From NCBI GenBank assembly GCA_963736055.1, contig CAVTNM010000009.1, positions 124,001-188,000 on the forward strand: a stretch of DNA of 64,000 nucleotides. The letters run 5' to 3'. Shown in pieces: positions 1 through 8,544 of this stretch; within the stretch, counting starts at the first letter, position 1, and every line of letters begins with the position of its first letter. Source of the stretch: AC-32 sp963736055. GTDB taxonomy: Bacteria; Actinomycetota; Thermoleophilia; Gaiellales; Gaiellaceae. A program made the translations under genes and the position numbers. The notes beneath the pieces were generated by a model. The model saw only the letters and a list, made by a program, of their open reading frames with translations. It ran no database searches and had not been told where the DNA came from.

Positions 1-350
1 TCGACATCATCTACGGCACCGGCATCTCCTGGGAGGGGACGGTGCTCGACGCCGCGCTCGAGCGGAAGGTCGTGCAGAAGTCCGGCTCGTACTTCAGCTT
101 CGAGGACGAACGGCTCGGCCAGGGTCGCCAGAACGCGACCGCGTTCCTGCGCGAGCATCCGGACGTCTCGCAGCAGATCCTGGCGCGGCTCCAGGTGCTC
201 GCGGGACCGGACCAGGTCGTCTCGGCGCGGCTCTTGCCGGAGGCTGCGGGAGATCCCGAGGCGAACGGGAAGCCCGCCCCCGAGCCGGAAGAGGCCGACG
301 CCGAGGCCGAGCTCGCCGAGGCGCCGGAAGAGGTCGCCTCGAAGGCCTAG
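1..350 (+). CDS. recA: RecA recombinase, C-terminal part (5' end outside window)
   Basis: This is the 3' end of recA. The frame open from base 3 reads DIIYGTGISWEG, then KSGSYFSFEDERLGQGRQNA, the conserved end of the RecA ATPase core and start of its C-terminal DNA-binding lobe. RecA binds single-stranded DNA, drives strand exchange and triggers LexA cleavage. The last 40 or so residues are an acidic Glu/Ala/Pro tail, usual in RecA and thought to tune DNA access. The stop is directly followed by the ATG of recX, so the two genes form the classical recA-recX operon. The missing part is the ATP-binding Walker region. Confidence 0.97.
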   Translation, partial: DIIYGTGISWEGTVLDAALERKVVQKSGSYFSFEDERLGQGRQNATAFLREHPDVSQQILARLQVLAGPDQVVSARLLPEAAGDPEANGKPAPEPEEADAEAELAEAPEEVASKA

Positions 351-770
351 ATGGCGCCGAAACGGCCGCGCGCGCTCGAGGTGGCCACCCGGGCGCTCGC
401 GAGGCGCGACTACTCGGAGCGCGGTCTGCGTGAGCGGCTGCGCCGTGCCGGCGTCGACCAGGGCGAGGAGGAACAGGCCCTCGAGGCTCTTCGTCGCGCG
501 GGCGTGCTGGACGACTGCCGGTTCGCCCACTCCCGGGCGCAGACGCTCGCCGGGCGCGGGCAGGGTGACGCGGCGATCCGCTTCGACCTTCGGCGACAGG
601 GCCTGGCAGCAGACGAGATCGAGGCCGCGGTGGCCTCGCTGGAGCCGGAGCGGGTCCGTGCGCAGCGGGTCGTCGCGCGGCGCGGAAGCGACGCCGCCAC
701 AGCCCGTCTGCTGGCTCGTCGCGGCTTCGACGAGGACGTCGTCGAGGCGGCCGTTGCACACGAGGCCTGA
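351..770 (+). CDS. recX: Regulatory protein RecX
   Basis: RecX binds RecA filaments and modulates their extension and activity. The 139-residue product is a normal but compact RecX: it begins with ALEVATRALARRDYSERGLRERL, the typical first three-helix repeat (the R-x-x-S-x-x-E-L-R type motif), and carries two further similar repeats, the last being LLARRGFDEDVVEAAV. ATG follows the recA stop with no gap, so translation is probably coupled to recA and RecX is made in smaller amount from the SOS-inducible transcript. No LexA box is visible here because the recA promoter is outside the window. Confidence 0.93.
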   Translation: MAPKRPRALEVATRALARRDYSERGLRERLRRAGVDQGEEEQALEALRRAGVLDDCRFAHSRAQTLAGRGQGDAAIRFDLRRQGLAADEIEAAVASLEPERVRAQRVVARRGSDAATARLLARRGFDEDVVEAAVAHEA

Positions 771-1015
771 GCGCCGTTAGGATAGTCAGGCTCCATCTAA
801 CATTTTGCCTGCATCTAAGGTGTTTCCGAATCGGACGAGACCTTGAGAACAATCATGACGAGCGCGGGGGAGGCGAACACGAAGCGGCGGTGAGGTGATC
901 CGCCTCGGCCAGGCACGCGCGCCTTGCCGACCCCCGATTCGAGCATGTCCCGGTGCAAGCGGTGCTGGATGGGCACCGCGTTCCGGCGCGGTAAACCCTG
1001 AGGCAGGGAGCGCGC

Positions 1016-2548
1016 ATGGTCGTCGTCATCGGGATAGTGATCGGCCTCGCGGTCGGAGCCGGCCTGGCCTTCTTGTCGCTGTACGCGTTCGCCGGCTCTC
1101 GGCTGGCGGCGGCCCGCCGGACCCGTCAGTTGCTCATCACGGACGCCAAGCGCGAGGCCGAGGCGCTGCGGCGCGAGGCGCAGATCGAGGCGCGGGAGGA
1201 ATCGGTCCGGCTGCGGGCGGAGATCGAGCAGGAGGTCGCCGATCGTCGCACCGAGATCTTGAAGCTCGAAGAGCGCGTCGTTGCCAAGGAAGAGGACATC
1301 GACGGGAAGCTCACCGAGCTGACCCGGCGCGAGCAGGGCATCGCAGACCGCGAGACGCACACCAGGCAGCTCCAGGAGGAGCTGAAGGAGGCGCGCGACG
1401 GCGAGCTCGTCGAGCTTCAGCGGATCTCGGGCATGACCGTCAACGAGGCGAAGACGCACCTGCTCGAGCGCTCGGAAGAGCTGATCCGCCACGAGCTCGC
1501 GCGCCGGGTCCGCCAGGCCGAGGAGGAGGCGCGCGCCGAGGCGAAGCGCAGAGCACGGAACCTGGTCGCCGACGCCCTCCAGCGCGTGGCCGCGAACCAC
1601 GCTTCGGAGACCACGGTCTCACTGATCGAGCTGCCGTCGGACGACATGAAGGGGCGGATCATCGGCCGCGAGGGCCGGAACATTCGTGCACTGGAGCACT
1701 TGACGGGGGTGGACGTGATCATCGACGACACCCCGCAGGCTGTCGTGCTCTCCTCCTTCGACGGCATCCGCCGCGAGGTGGCGAAGCTGACGCTCACGAA
1801 GCTGATCGAGGACGGCCGCATCCATCCGGCCCGGATCGAGGAGATGTACTACCAGTCGAAGGCGGAGATCGAGGAGGTCGTGCGCCAGGCCGGCGAGCAG
1901 GCGGTGTTCGAGGCCAACTGCGGCGACTTCCACGAGGAGCTGGTCAAGATCCTCGGCCGCCTGCGATTCCGTACGAGCTACGGGCAGAACGTGCTGAAGC
2001 ACACCCTAGAGGTCGTGCACCTCGCCGGGATCATGGCCGCGGAGCTCGAGGCGAGCGTCAAGACCGCCAAGCGCGCCGCCCTGCTGCACGACCTGGGCAA
2101 GGCGCTGACCCACGAGGTCGAGGGCACGCACGCGCTCTTGTCCGCGCAGTACGCCCGCCGCTACGGCGAGTCGACGGCCGTCGTCCACGCCATCGAGGCC
2201 CACCACTACGAGGTCGAGCCGCAGACCGTCGAGGCCGTGCTGTTGATCGCAGCAGACGCGATCTCGGCCTCCCGGCCCGGCGCCAGGGGCGAGAGCCTCG
2301 AGCACTACATCAAGCGGCTCCAGGCTCTCGAAGAGGTTGCTGCGCAGCACGACGGCGTCGAGAAGGTCTACGCGCTGCAGGCGGGCCGTGAGATCCGTGT
2401 GATCGTGAGGCCGAAAGAGGTGGACGACGACGCGGCGGTGCTGCTCTCGCACGAGATCGCGCGCGAGATCGAGGACCAGCTCGAATATCCGGGCCAGATC
2501 AAGGTGACCGTGATCCGAGAGTCCCGGGCAATCGAGTTCGCGAAATAA
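1016..2548 (+). CDS. rny: Ribonuclease Y (membrane-anchored endoribonuclease)
   Basis: RNase Y starts mRNA decay by endonucleolytic cleavage at the inner face of the membrane. The 510-residue protein has one N-terminal membrane helix (about residues 2-24), a long charged coiled coil (about 28-190), a KH RNA-binding domain with the loop G217-R-E-G220 (IIGREGRNI), and an HD phosphohydrolase domain with H358-D359 (ALLHDLGKAL). Length and domain order match the family. A purine-rich Shine-Dalgarno (GGCAGGGAG) sits just before ATG 1016. The 245 bases between recX and this gene contain no ORF I believe and probably hold its promoter, but I could not place -35/-10 boxes with confidence. Confidence 0.96.
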   Translation: MVVVIGIVIGLAVGAGLAFLSLYAFAGSRLAAARRTRQLLITDAKREAEALRREAQIEAREESVRLRAEIEQEVADRRTEILKLEERVVAKEEDIDGKLTELTRREQGIADRETHTRQLQEELKEARDGELVELQRISGMTVNEAKTHLLERSEELIRHELARRVRQAEEEARAEAKRRARNLVADALQRVAANHASETTVSLIELPSDDMKGRIIGREGRNIRALEHLTGVDVIIDDTPQAVVLSSFDGIRREVAKLTLTKLIEDGRIHPARIEEMYYQSKAEIEEVVRQAGEQAVFEANCGDFHEELVKILGRLRFRTSYGQNVLKHTLEVVHLAGIMAAELEASVKTAKRAALLHDLGKALTHEVEGTHALLSAQYARRYGESTAVVHAIEAHHYEVEPQTVEAVLLIAADAISASRPGARGESLEHYIKRLQALEEVAAQHDGVEKVYALQAGREIRVIVRPKEVDDDAAVLLSHEIAREIEDQLEYPGQIKVTVIRESRAIEFAK

Positions 2549-2618
2549 CGAAGCCCGCGCAGAGCATGCGGCCTCCGGCGCGAGTCCTGCACGCTGACTC
2601 CGGCACGTCGCTCGCCCC

Positions 2619-2624
2619 TAGACT
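2619..2624 (+). promoter_or_regulatory. -10 box of miaB (near-leaderless transcript)
   Basis: TAGACT lies 8 nt before the GTG start of miaB. With the usual 6-7 nt from -10 box to transcription start, the mRNA would begin at or beside the start codon. No Shine-Dalgarno is present. The same geometry recurs at many genes of this window. Confidence 0.5.
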
Positions 2625-2632
2625 GAGCCCAC

Positions 2633-3949
2633 GTGAAGCGGTACCACGTCACTACGTTCGGGTGCCAGATGAACGCCCACGACTCGGAGCGGATCAAGGG
2701 CATGCTGGAAGAGCTCGGCCTCGGGGAGGCACCGGACCAGGAGGGGGCCGAGGTGCTCGTGTTCAACACCTGCACGATTCGCGAGAAGCCGGATCAGCGC
2801 TTCGCGGCCCACCTCGCCCAGGCGCGGGCGCTGAAGGAGCGTGACCCGGACAAGGTGATCGCGGTCGGAGGCTGCTACGCCGAGGCGCAGCGCGAGCGGC
2901 TGTTCACGCTCTACCCGTACGTGGACGTGGCCTTCGGGCCCGGCTCGATCCCGCACCTCGGCGAGTGGGTCGGTGCCGGCGGCGGGGGCGTGGAGCGCGG
3001 CGCGTTCGGCATCGCCGAGGAGCGTGGCTTCGCGGGAGATCTGCCGCGCCACCGCGAGCGCCGCTTCCAGGCCTGGGTGCAGATCTCGATGGGCTGCAAC
3101 TCGGTCTGCTCGTACTGCATCGTCCCGGCAGTGCGCGGCCGCGAGGTCTCGCGCCGGCCCGGAGAGATCCTCGCCGAGGTCGAAGGGCTTGCGCGCGAGG
3201 GTGTGCGAGAGCTGACGCTGCTGGGTCAGAACGTGAACTCGTACGGGCGCGACGTCGGCAGCGACTTCGCCGAGCTCCTGCGCGCGTGCGATGCCGTCGA
3301 CGGAATCGAGCGCATCCGCTTCACCAGCCCGCACCCGAAGGACTTCCGCGCGCCTGTGATCGCTGCGATGGCCGAGTGCGAGGCGGTGTGCGAGCACGCG
3401 CATCTGCCGCTCCAGTCTGGCTCGACGCGCATCCTGAAGGCGATGCGGCGCACCTACTCGCGCGAGCGCTACCTGCGCCTTGCCGAGCGGCTGCGGGAGG
3501 CGATCCCCGACCTCGCGCTGACCACCGACCTGATCGTCGGCTTCCCCGGCGAGACCGAGGAGGATTTCCGCGAGACGCTCTCCGCCGTCGAGGAGGTCGG
3601 CTACGACAGCGCCTTCACCTTCGTCTACTCCCCGCGACAGGGGACGGAGGCCGCCACGATGCCGGAACAGGTGCCGGAGGAGGCCAAGCGCGAGCGGATC
3701 GAGCGCCTGGTCGACGTTGTCCAGGGTGTGGCGGCCGCGCGGAACCGCAACCGGGTCGGCGGCGTCGAGGAGGTCCTCGTCGAGGGGCCGAGCCGCACCG
3801 ACGCCGCGATTCTTCGCGGCCGCACACGGAGGAACACGACCGTCAACTTCACGGGCAGCGCCGGCGCCGGCGAGCTCGTCGACGTCGTGATCGAGAGCGC
3901 GAGCTCGACGACGCTGCGGGGCGCGCAGCTCGAGGCCGCTGCCGCCTGA
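2633..3949 (+). CDS. miaB: tRNA-2-methylthio-N6-dimethylallyladenosine synthase MiaB
   Basis: MiaB adds the methylthio group to i6A37 in tRNAs reading UNN codons, acting after MiaA. The 438-residue protein shows the three methylthiotransferase parts. The N-terminal UPF0004 domain has cluster-binding Cys11 (TFGCQMN), Cys47 (FNTCTIR) and Cys81 (GGCYAEAQ). The radical-SAM core has C155-x3-C159-x2-C162 (MGCNSVCSYC). A C-terminal TRAM domain follows (VLVEGPSR...GRTRRNTTVNF). The start is GTG. The gene is immediately followed, with overlap, by miaA, so the two consecutive steps of ms2i6A37 synthesis are encoded together. Confidence 0.97.
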   Translation: MKRYHVTTFGCQMNAHDSERIKGMLEELGLGEAPDQEGAEVLVFNTCTIREKPDQRFAAHLAQARALKERDPDKVIAVGGCYAEAQRERLFTLYPYVDVAFGPGSIPHLGEWVGAGGGGVERGAFGIAEERGFAGDLPRHRERRFQAWVQISMGCNSVCSYCIVPAVRGREVSRRPGEILAEVEGLAREGVRELTLLGQNVNSYGRDVGSDFAELLRACDAVDGIERIRFTSPHPKDFRAPVIAAMAECEAVCEHAHLPLQSGSTRILKAMRRTYSRERYLRLAERLREAIPDLALTTDLIVGFPGETEEDFRETLSAVEEVGYDSAFTFVYSPRQGTEAATMPEQVPEEAKRERIERLVDVVQGVAAARNRNRVGGVEEVLVEGPSRTDAAILRGRTRRNTTVNFTGSAGAGELVDVVIESASSTTLRGAQLEAAAA

Positions 3950-4823
3950 CGTTCTCGCGATCTTCGGGCCCACCGCGTCGGGGAAGAGCGACGTCGCGGA
4001 GGAGCTGGCCCGCAGGATCCCGGCGGAGCTCATTTCCGCCGACGCAATGCAGCTCTACCGCGGGCTGCCCATCCTGACCAACCAGTCTGAGGTCCCGACG
4101 CGCCTCGTCGGGATCCTCGGCCTCGACGAAGAGGGATCGGTCGCCGAGTACCAGCCGCTAGCGCACGCCGCGATCGACGAGGCTCTGGCACAAGGGCGAA
4201 CGCCGATCGTCGTCGGCGGCACGGGCCTCTACCTGCGCGCCGCCCTGGCGGAGCTCGAGCTGCCGCCCCCTCCGGCGCCCGGCGAGCGCGAGCGGCTGGA
4301 GCGCCTCTACGACGAGCTCGGCGCCGAGCGCGCCCACGCACTCCTCGTCGAGCGCGATCCCGAGGCCGCCGAGGCCGTGCACCCGAACGACCGGCGGCGC
4401 GTCGTCCGTGCGCTCGAGCTTTGCGAGGCCGGCTCGAGCCTGCGGCCGGGTGAGGACCGGCTCTGGAGCGAGCACACCAGACACCCGACGCTGATCGTCG
4501 GCCTGGAGGTGCCTCGCGAGGAGCTGCTGCGCAGGATCGAGGAGCGCACCCGGCGAATGTTCGACCGTGGGGTGGAAGACGAGGTTCGAGCTGCGCTCGC
4601 AGGGGCGGTTTCCGCCACCGCGGGCGAGGTCCACGGCCTGCAAGAGGTCGCCGAGCTGCCGCCGGAAGAGGCGATCGAGGCCGTGATCGTGCTCACCCGC
4701 CGCTACGCCGCCTACCAACGCAAGTGGATGCGCCGCATCCCCGGCCTGGTGCCCGTGCAGGCGAACCGGTCCCCGGCTGAGGTCGCGGAGGAGATCCTTG
4801 GTAGCCTCGCGCGCGCCGGATGA
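3939..4823 (+). CDS. miaA: tRNA dimethylallyltransferase MiaA, apparent CTG start
   Basis: MiaA transfers dimethylallyl from DMAPP to A37 of tRNAs. Read from CTG 3939 the protein is 294 residues, the family length, and begins MPPDVLAIFGPTASGKS with the P-loop at residues 10-17 and the DAMQLYRGL substrate motif after it. The in-frame stop at 3888 and the absence of any ATG, GTG or TTG before ATG 4047 mean that any conventional start would delete the P-loop. CTG is therefore the only start-like codon that gives an active enzyme. A GAGG lies just 5' of it and the gene overlaps the end of miaB by 11 nt. The 3' end overlaps the next gene by 4 nt (ATGA). Confidence 0.9.
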   Translation: MPPDVLAIFGPTASGKSDVAEELARRIPAELISADAMQLYRGLPILTNQSEVPTRLVGILGLDEEGSVAEYQPLAHAAIDEALAQGRTPIVVGGTGLYLRAALAELELPPPPAPGERERLERLYDELGAERAHALLVERDPEAAEAVHPNDRRRVVRALELCEAGSSLRPGEDRLWSEHTRHPTLIVGLEVPREELLRRIEERTRRMFDRGVEDEVRAALAGAVSATAGEVHGLQEVAELPPEEAIEAVIVLTRRYAAYQRKWMRRIPGLVPVQANRSPAEVAEEILGSLARAG

Positions 4824-5599
4824 AGCTCTCGAAGTGGCACGGGCTCGGCAACGACTACCTGCTCGTCGAGCGGGCCGAGCTCGCGGCCCCGCTCACGCCC
4901 GAGCAGGTGAAGCGGATCTGCGACTACCACTTCGGCGTAGGCTCGGACGGGATTCTGGAAGTCCTCTCGGCCGACGGCGACCGTGCGGAGGTGGTGATCT
5001 GGAACCCGGACGGCTCGACCGCCGAGCTCTCCGGCAACGGCACCCGCATCGCCGCACGCTGGCTCGCCAGGCGCAGCGGTGCCGGAGAGGTGCGGATCGC
5101 CGTGGGGCCGCGGGAGGTAGTGGCGCAGATGCGTGACGGCACCGACGTCGAGACCGAGATGGGAGCCGTCGAGGTCAAAGCGACCGAGACGATCCAGGTT
5201 GAAGGCGAGGAGGTCGAGCTGACGCCCGTCTCGGTGGGAAACCCGCACGCGGTGATTCGCCGCGAGCCCGACCGGGCCGAGCTCCTGCGGCTCGGGCCGC
5301 TCGTGGAGACGCACGTGCGCTTCCCCGAGCGCACGAACGTCCAGCTGGTGCGGGTCGACGGCCCGCACGATCTCGCCGTCGGGGTCTGGGAGAGGGGGGC
5401 GGGGGAGACACTCTCCTCCGGCACGAGCGCCGTCGCCGCGAGCGCCGCGGCGATCGCCAACGGCTGGTGCGAGAGCCCGGTCGAGGTTCACCTCGCCGGC
5501 GGCGACCTCCGCGTCGAGCTCGACGACGGCCGGGCGCGCCTGACGGGGCCGGCCGAGGAGATCTGCACCGTCGAGCTCGCCGAGGAGTTCCGGCTCTGA
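4820..5599 (+). CDS. dapF: Diaminopimelate epimerase family protein with both catalytic Cys replaced by Ser
   Basis: The 259-residue product has the DapF fold signature (KWHGLGNDYLL, the GVGSDGIL loop, WNPDGSTAELSGNGTR, GNPHAVI, and GETLSSGTSAVAA). DapF normally converts LL- to meso-diaminopimelate with a two-cysteine, two-base mechanism. Here the first catalytic position is Ser71 (ELSGNG instead of CGNG) and the second is Ser200 (LSSGTS instead of a Cys-Gly-Thr motif); both codons are plain TCC. The rest of the active-site scaffold is kept and the next gene makes LL-DAP, so a role in DAP metabolism is likely. Whether it racemises with Ser or does something else cannot be told from sequence. 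It overlaps miaA by 4 nt. Confidence 0.85.
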   Translation: MKLSKWHGLGNDYLLVERAELAAPLTPEQVKRICDYHFGVGSDGILEVLSADGDRAEVVIWNPDGSTAELSGNGTRIAARWLARRSGAGEVRIAVGPREVVAQMRDGTDVETEMGAVEVKATETIQVEGEEVELTPVSVGNPHAVIRREPDRAELLRLGPLVETHVRFPERTNVQLVRVDGPHDLAVGVWERGAGETLSSGTSAVAASAAAIANGWCESPVEVHLAGGDLRVELDDGRARLTGPAEEICTVELAEEFRL

Positions 5600-5621
5600 G
5601 GCGTCGCTTGCGAGGCCGACC

Positions 5622-6800
5622 TTGAGGTTCGCGCGTCGCCTGGACGCGGTGCCTCCGTACCTCTTTGCCGAGCTCGAGCGAAAGCTCACCGAGAAGCGAC
5701 GAGCAGGCGTCGACGTGATCAGCCTCGGGATCGGAGATCCCGACCTACCTACGCCTGCGCCGGTCGTGGAGGCGCTGATCGGCGGCGTCCGCGACGCGTC
5801 GACCCACCAGTACCCGACCAACCACGGCTCCGACGAGCTTCGGGAGGCGGCGGCCGGCTTCTACCGCGACCGCTTCGGCGTCGAGCTCGACGCGGGCTCG
5901 GAGATCGTCCCCGCCCTCGGAGGGAAGGAGGCGGTCGGCCACGTTGCGCTCGCCCTGCTCGACCCGGGTGACGTCGCGCTCGCACCCGACCCGGGCTATC
6001 CGCCGTATACCTCCGGACCACTCTTCGCAGGCGCGGAGCTCCACTACCTCCCGCTGAGGGAAGAGAACGCGTTCCTGCCCGATCTGGAGCAGATCCCCGG
6101 TGCACTGGTACAGCGCGCGAACGTCCTGTACCTCAACTACCCGAACAACCCGACCGGGGCCGTGACGCAGCCCGGCTACTTCGAGCGGGCGGTCGACTTC
6201 GCCCGAGCCAACGACGTCATCGTGGTGCACGACAACGCCTATTCGGAGATCTGCTTCGACGGCTACCGCGCTCCGAGCTTCCTCGAGACCCCGGGGGCGA
6301 AGGACGTCGGCATCGAGATCTTCTCGCCGTCGAAGGGCTGGAACATGACCGGCTGGCGCTCCGGTCTCGTCGCAGGCAACGCCGAGGTGGTCGAGCGCTA
6401 CAGACAGCTAAAGACGAACCTCGACTCAGGCATGTTCGAGGCGGTGCAGCGGGCGACGGTTGCGGCGCTCACGGAGTCGCGTGACTTCCCGCGCGAGATG
6501 TCGGAGGTCTACCGGCGCAGGCGAGACCTCGTCGCCGAAGGCCTCACGGCGATCGGGCTCGAGGTGACCGTTCCCCGGGCTACGCCGTACTTCTGGGTGC
6601 GCGTGCCGGACGAGCACACCTCGGAATCGTTCACCGAGCTCGTGCTCGAGGAGGCCGGCGTGCTCGTCTCGCCAGGCCCCGCCTACGGCCCGAGCGGCGA
6701 GGGGTTCTTCCGGATCTCCTTGACCGTGCCCGACGATCGGCTCGAAGAAGCCGTGCGGAGGATCGAGAGCTCGCTGCGGAGCGGCATAATCACAGCGTGA
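5622..6800 (+). CDS. dapL: LL-diaminopimelate aminotransferase (class I/II PLP aminotransferase)
   Basis: DapL transaminates tetrahydrodipicolinate directly to LL-DAP using glutamate, bypassing the succinylase or acetylase branch. The N-terminus (RLDAVPPYLFAELERK, then GVDVISLGIGDPDLPTP) is the DapL/MJ1391-type signature. NYPNNPTGAV is the usual PLP-family motif and K238 in SPSKGWNMTGWRSG is the Schiff-base lysine. Length (392) is normal. The start chosen is TTG 5622, 22 nt after the upstream stop; no better start exists upstream. Its position after the dapF-like gene supports the DAP assignment over a generic aspartate aminotransferase. Confidence 0.85.
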   Translation: MRFARRLDAVPPYLFAELERKLTEKRRAGVDVISLGIGDPDLPTPAPVVEALIGGVRDASTHQYPTNHGSDELREAAAGFYRDRFGVELDAGSEIVPALGGKEAVGHVALALLDPGDVALAPDPGYPPYTSGPLFAGAELHYLPLREENAFLPDLEQIPGALVQRANVLYLNYPNNPTGAVTQPGYFERAVDFARANDVIVVHDNAYSEICFDGYRAPSFLETPGAKDVGIEIFSPSKGWNMTGWRSGLVAGNAEVVERYRQLKTNLDSGMFEAVQRATVAALTESRDFPREMSEVYRRRRDLVAEGLTAIGLEVTVPRATPYFWVRVPDEHTSESFTELVLEEAGVLVSPGPAYGPSGEGFFRISLTVPDDRLEEAVRRIESSLRSGIITA

Positions 6801-8113
6801 CGACCCGCCAGCCCGATCCGGCGCCGGGCGCAGAGCCCGAGCGCGGGTTCGTCCTCGCGGCGCCTCCCAAAGGCGCGGACTCGGCGGCGGAGCTCGCGGA
6901 GTTGCGGGAGCTTGCGCGCACGGCAGGCGTCGACCCGGTGGCCGAGCTCGTGCAGCCGCGCGCGCGGCCGGACCCGCGGACCTACGTCGGCAAGGGGAAG
7001 CTGGCCGAGCTGAAGGAGGCGTTTCCGCAGTCCGGGGCGGAGTCGCTGATCGTCGATGACGAGCTTTCGCCGGTCCAGCAGCGCCAGCTCGAGGACGCGC
7101 TCCAGGCGCGGGTGGTCGACCGCACCCAGCTGATCCTCGACATCTTCGCCCAGCACGCCGTCAGCGCCGAGGGCAAGCTCCAGGTCGAGCTTGCGCAGCT
7201 GGAGTACAACCTCCCGCGAATGCGCGGCCTCTGGCAGCACCTCGAGCGCCTCGGCGGGGGCGTCGGCACCAGGGGCCCGGGCGAGAGCCAGCTCGAGACG
7301 GACCGCCGGCTCGCACGGCGCAGGGTCACCCTCCTGCGCCAGCGCCTCAAGGCGCTGGCCAAGCAGCGTGCGACGCGGCGGAAGTCGAGGCGCCGCTCCG
7401 AGACGCCGACGATCGCCCTGGCCGGATACACGAATGTCGGCAAGTCGACGCTCTTGAACGCGCTCACCGAAGCGGGCGTGGCGGTCAACGACCGGCTCTT
7501 CGAGACCCTCGATCCGACCACGCGTTCCTTCGACGTGGAGGGGCGTCGCTACCTCGTGACCGACACCGTCGGCTTCATCCGTCGCCTCCCGCATCAGCTG
7601 GTCGAGGGGTTTGCGGCCACGCTCGAGGAGACGCTCGTCGCCGACCTCGTGTTGCACGTGGCCGACGCCTCGGCCTCGGACGCCGAGCTCGACGAGATGC
7701 TCGCGGCCGTGGATACGGTCCTCGGCGAGATCGGCGCCCGCGAGCTCCCGGTCGAGCTCGTGCTGAACAAGATCGACGCCGCCGATCCGCTTCGCCGCAG
7801 GCGTCTGGGCAACCGCTTCCCGGACGCGCTCCAGGTCTCCGCCCGGACCGGGGAGGGGCTGGACGAGCTGCGGCACCGGATCGCCGAGCGCTTCGGAGAG
7901 CGCTTCGAGCCCGTCCGCCTGCTGATTCCGTACGACGAGGGTGCGCGCCTCGCCGAGCTGTACGCCTTGGGCGCTCCGGTGGACGAGCGAGCCGACCGGC
8001 CCGATGGGGTCTTCGTGCGTGCGCGGCTTCCGCGCCGGGAGGTGCGGCGCTTCGCGCCGTACCTGATCGTCGAGCCGCGCGAGTCCGAGTCCCCCGCGCA
8101 GTCGAGCGCATGA
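6797..8113 (+). CDS. hflX: GTPase HflX
   Basis: HflX is a ribosome-associated GTPase that splits stalled ribosomes under stress. The 438-residue protein has the HflX N-terminal domain (ARPDPRTYVGKGKLAELKE), the glycine-rich linker GGVGTRGPGESQLETDRR diagnostic for the family, and a TRAFAC G domain with G1 GYTNVGKST at residues 210-218, G3 DTVGF and G4 NKID. The GTG start overlaps the stop of dapL by 4 nt and its own stop overlaps dut by 4 nt, so it sits inside a translationally coupled run. Confidence 0.96.
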   Translation: MTTRQPDPAPGAEPERGFVLAAPPKGADSAAELAELRELARTAGVDPVAELVQPRARPDPRTYVGKGKLAELKEAFPQSGAESLIVDDELSPVQQRQLEDALQARVVDRTQLILDIFAQHAVSAEGKLQVELAQLEYNLPRMRGLWQHLERLGGGVGTRGPGESQLETDRRLARRRVTLLRQRLKALAKQRATRRKSRRRSETPTIALAGYTNVGKSTLLNALTEAGVAVNDRLFETLDPTTRSFDVEGRRYLVTDTVGFIRRLPHQLVEGFAATLEETLVADLVLHVADASASDAELDEMLAAVDTVLGEIGARELPVELVLNKIDAADPLRRRRLGNRFPDALQVSARTGEGLDELRHRIAERFGERFEPVRLLIPYDEGARLAELYALGAPVDERADRPDGVFVRARLPRREVRRFAPYLIVEPRESESPAQSSA

Positions 8114-8544
8114 TCGAGCTGCCGATCCGCCGCCTGCGCGCCGACGCGGTCTTGCCCGAGCGCGCGTACACCGGCGACGCGGGTCTCGATCTCGCAGCTT
8201 GCGACCGGCACGAGCTCGAGCCGGGGGAGCGGGCCGTGGTCGGAACGGGGCTAGCCGTCGCGATCCCCGGGGGCTTCGCCGGGTTCGTCCAGCCCCGTTC
8301 GGGGCTCGCCGCGAGGCACGGCATCACGGTCGTCAACGCCCCCGGCCTGGTCGACTCCGGCTACCGCGGCGAGATCCGCGTCGTCCTGCTCAACACGGAC
8401 GCTAGCGAGCGGTTCGTCGTCGAGCCCGGCATGCGGATCGCACAGCTCGTCGTTCTGCCCGTCCCGGAGCTCGAGCTCGCCGAGGTGGAGGAGCTGCCGG
8501 AGAGCGAGCGCGGCGTCCGCGGCTTCGGCTCCTCGAGAACGTGA
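8110..8544 (+). CDS. dut: dUTP diphosphatase
   Basis: This trimeric dUTPase hydrolyses dUTP to dUMP and PPi, keeping uracil out of DNA and feeding dTMP synthesis. The 144-residue protein carries the family motifs in order: GDAGLDLAA (motif 1), PRSGLAARHGI (motif 2), GLVDSGYRGEIRVVLLN (motif 3), RIAQLVV (motif 4) and a C-terminal RGVRGFGSS (motif 5, the flexible P-loop-like tail). ATG overlaps the hflX stop by 4 nt, and the stop overlaps the Nudix gene by 4 nt. Confidence 0.96.
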   Translation: MIELPIRRLRADAVLPERAYTGDAGLDLAACDRHELEPGERAVVGTGLAVAIPGGFAGFVQPRSGLAARHGITVVNAPGLVDSGYRGEIRVVLLNTDASERFVVEPGMRIAQLVVLPVPELELAEVEELPESERGVRGFGSSRT

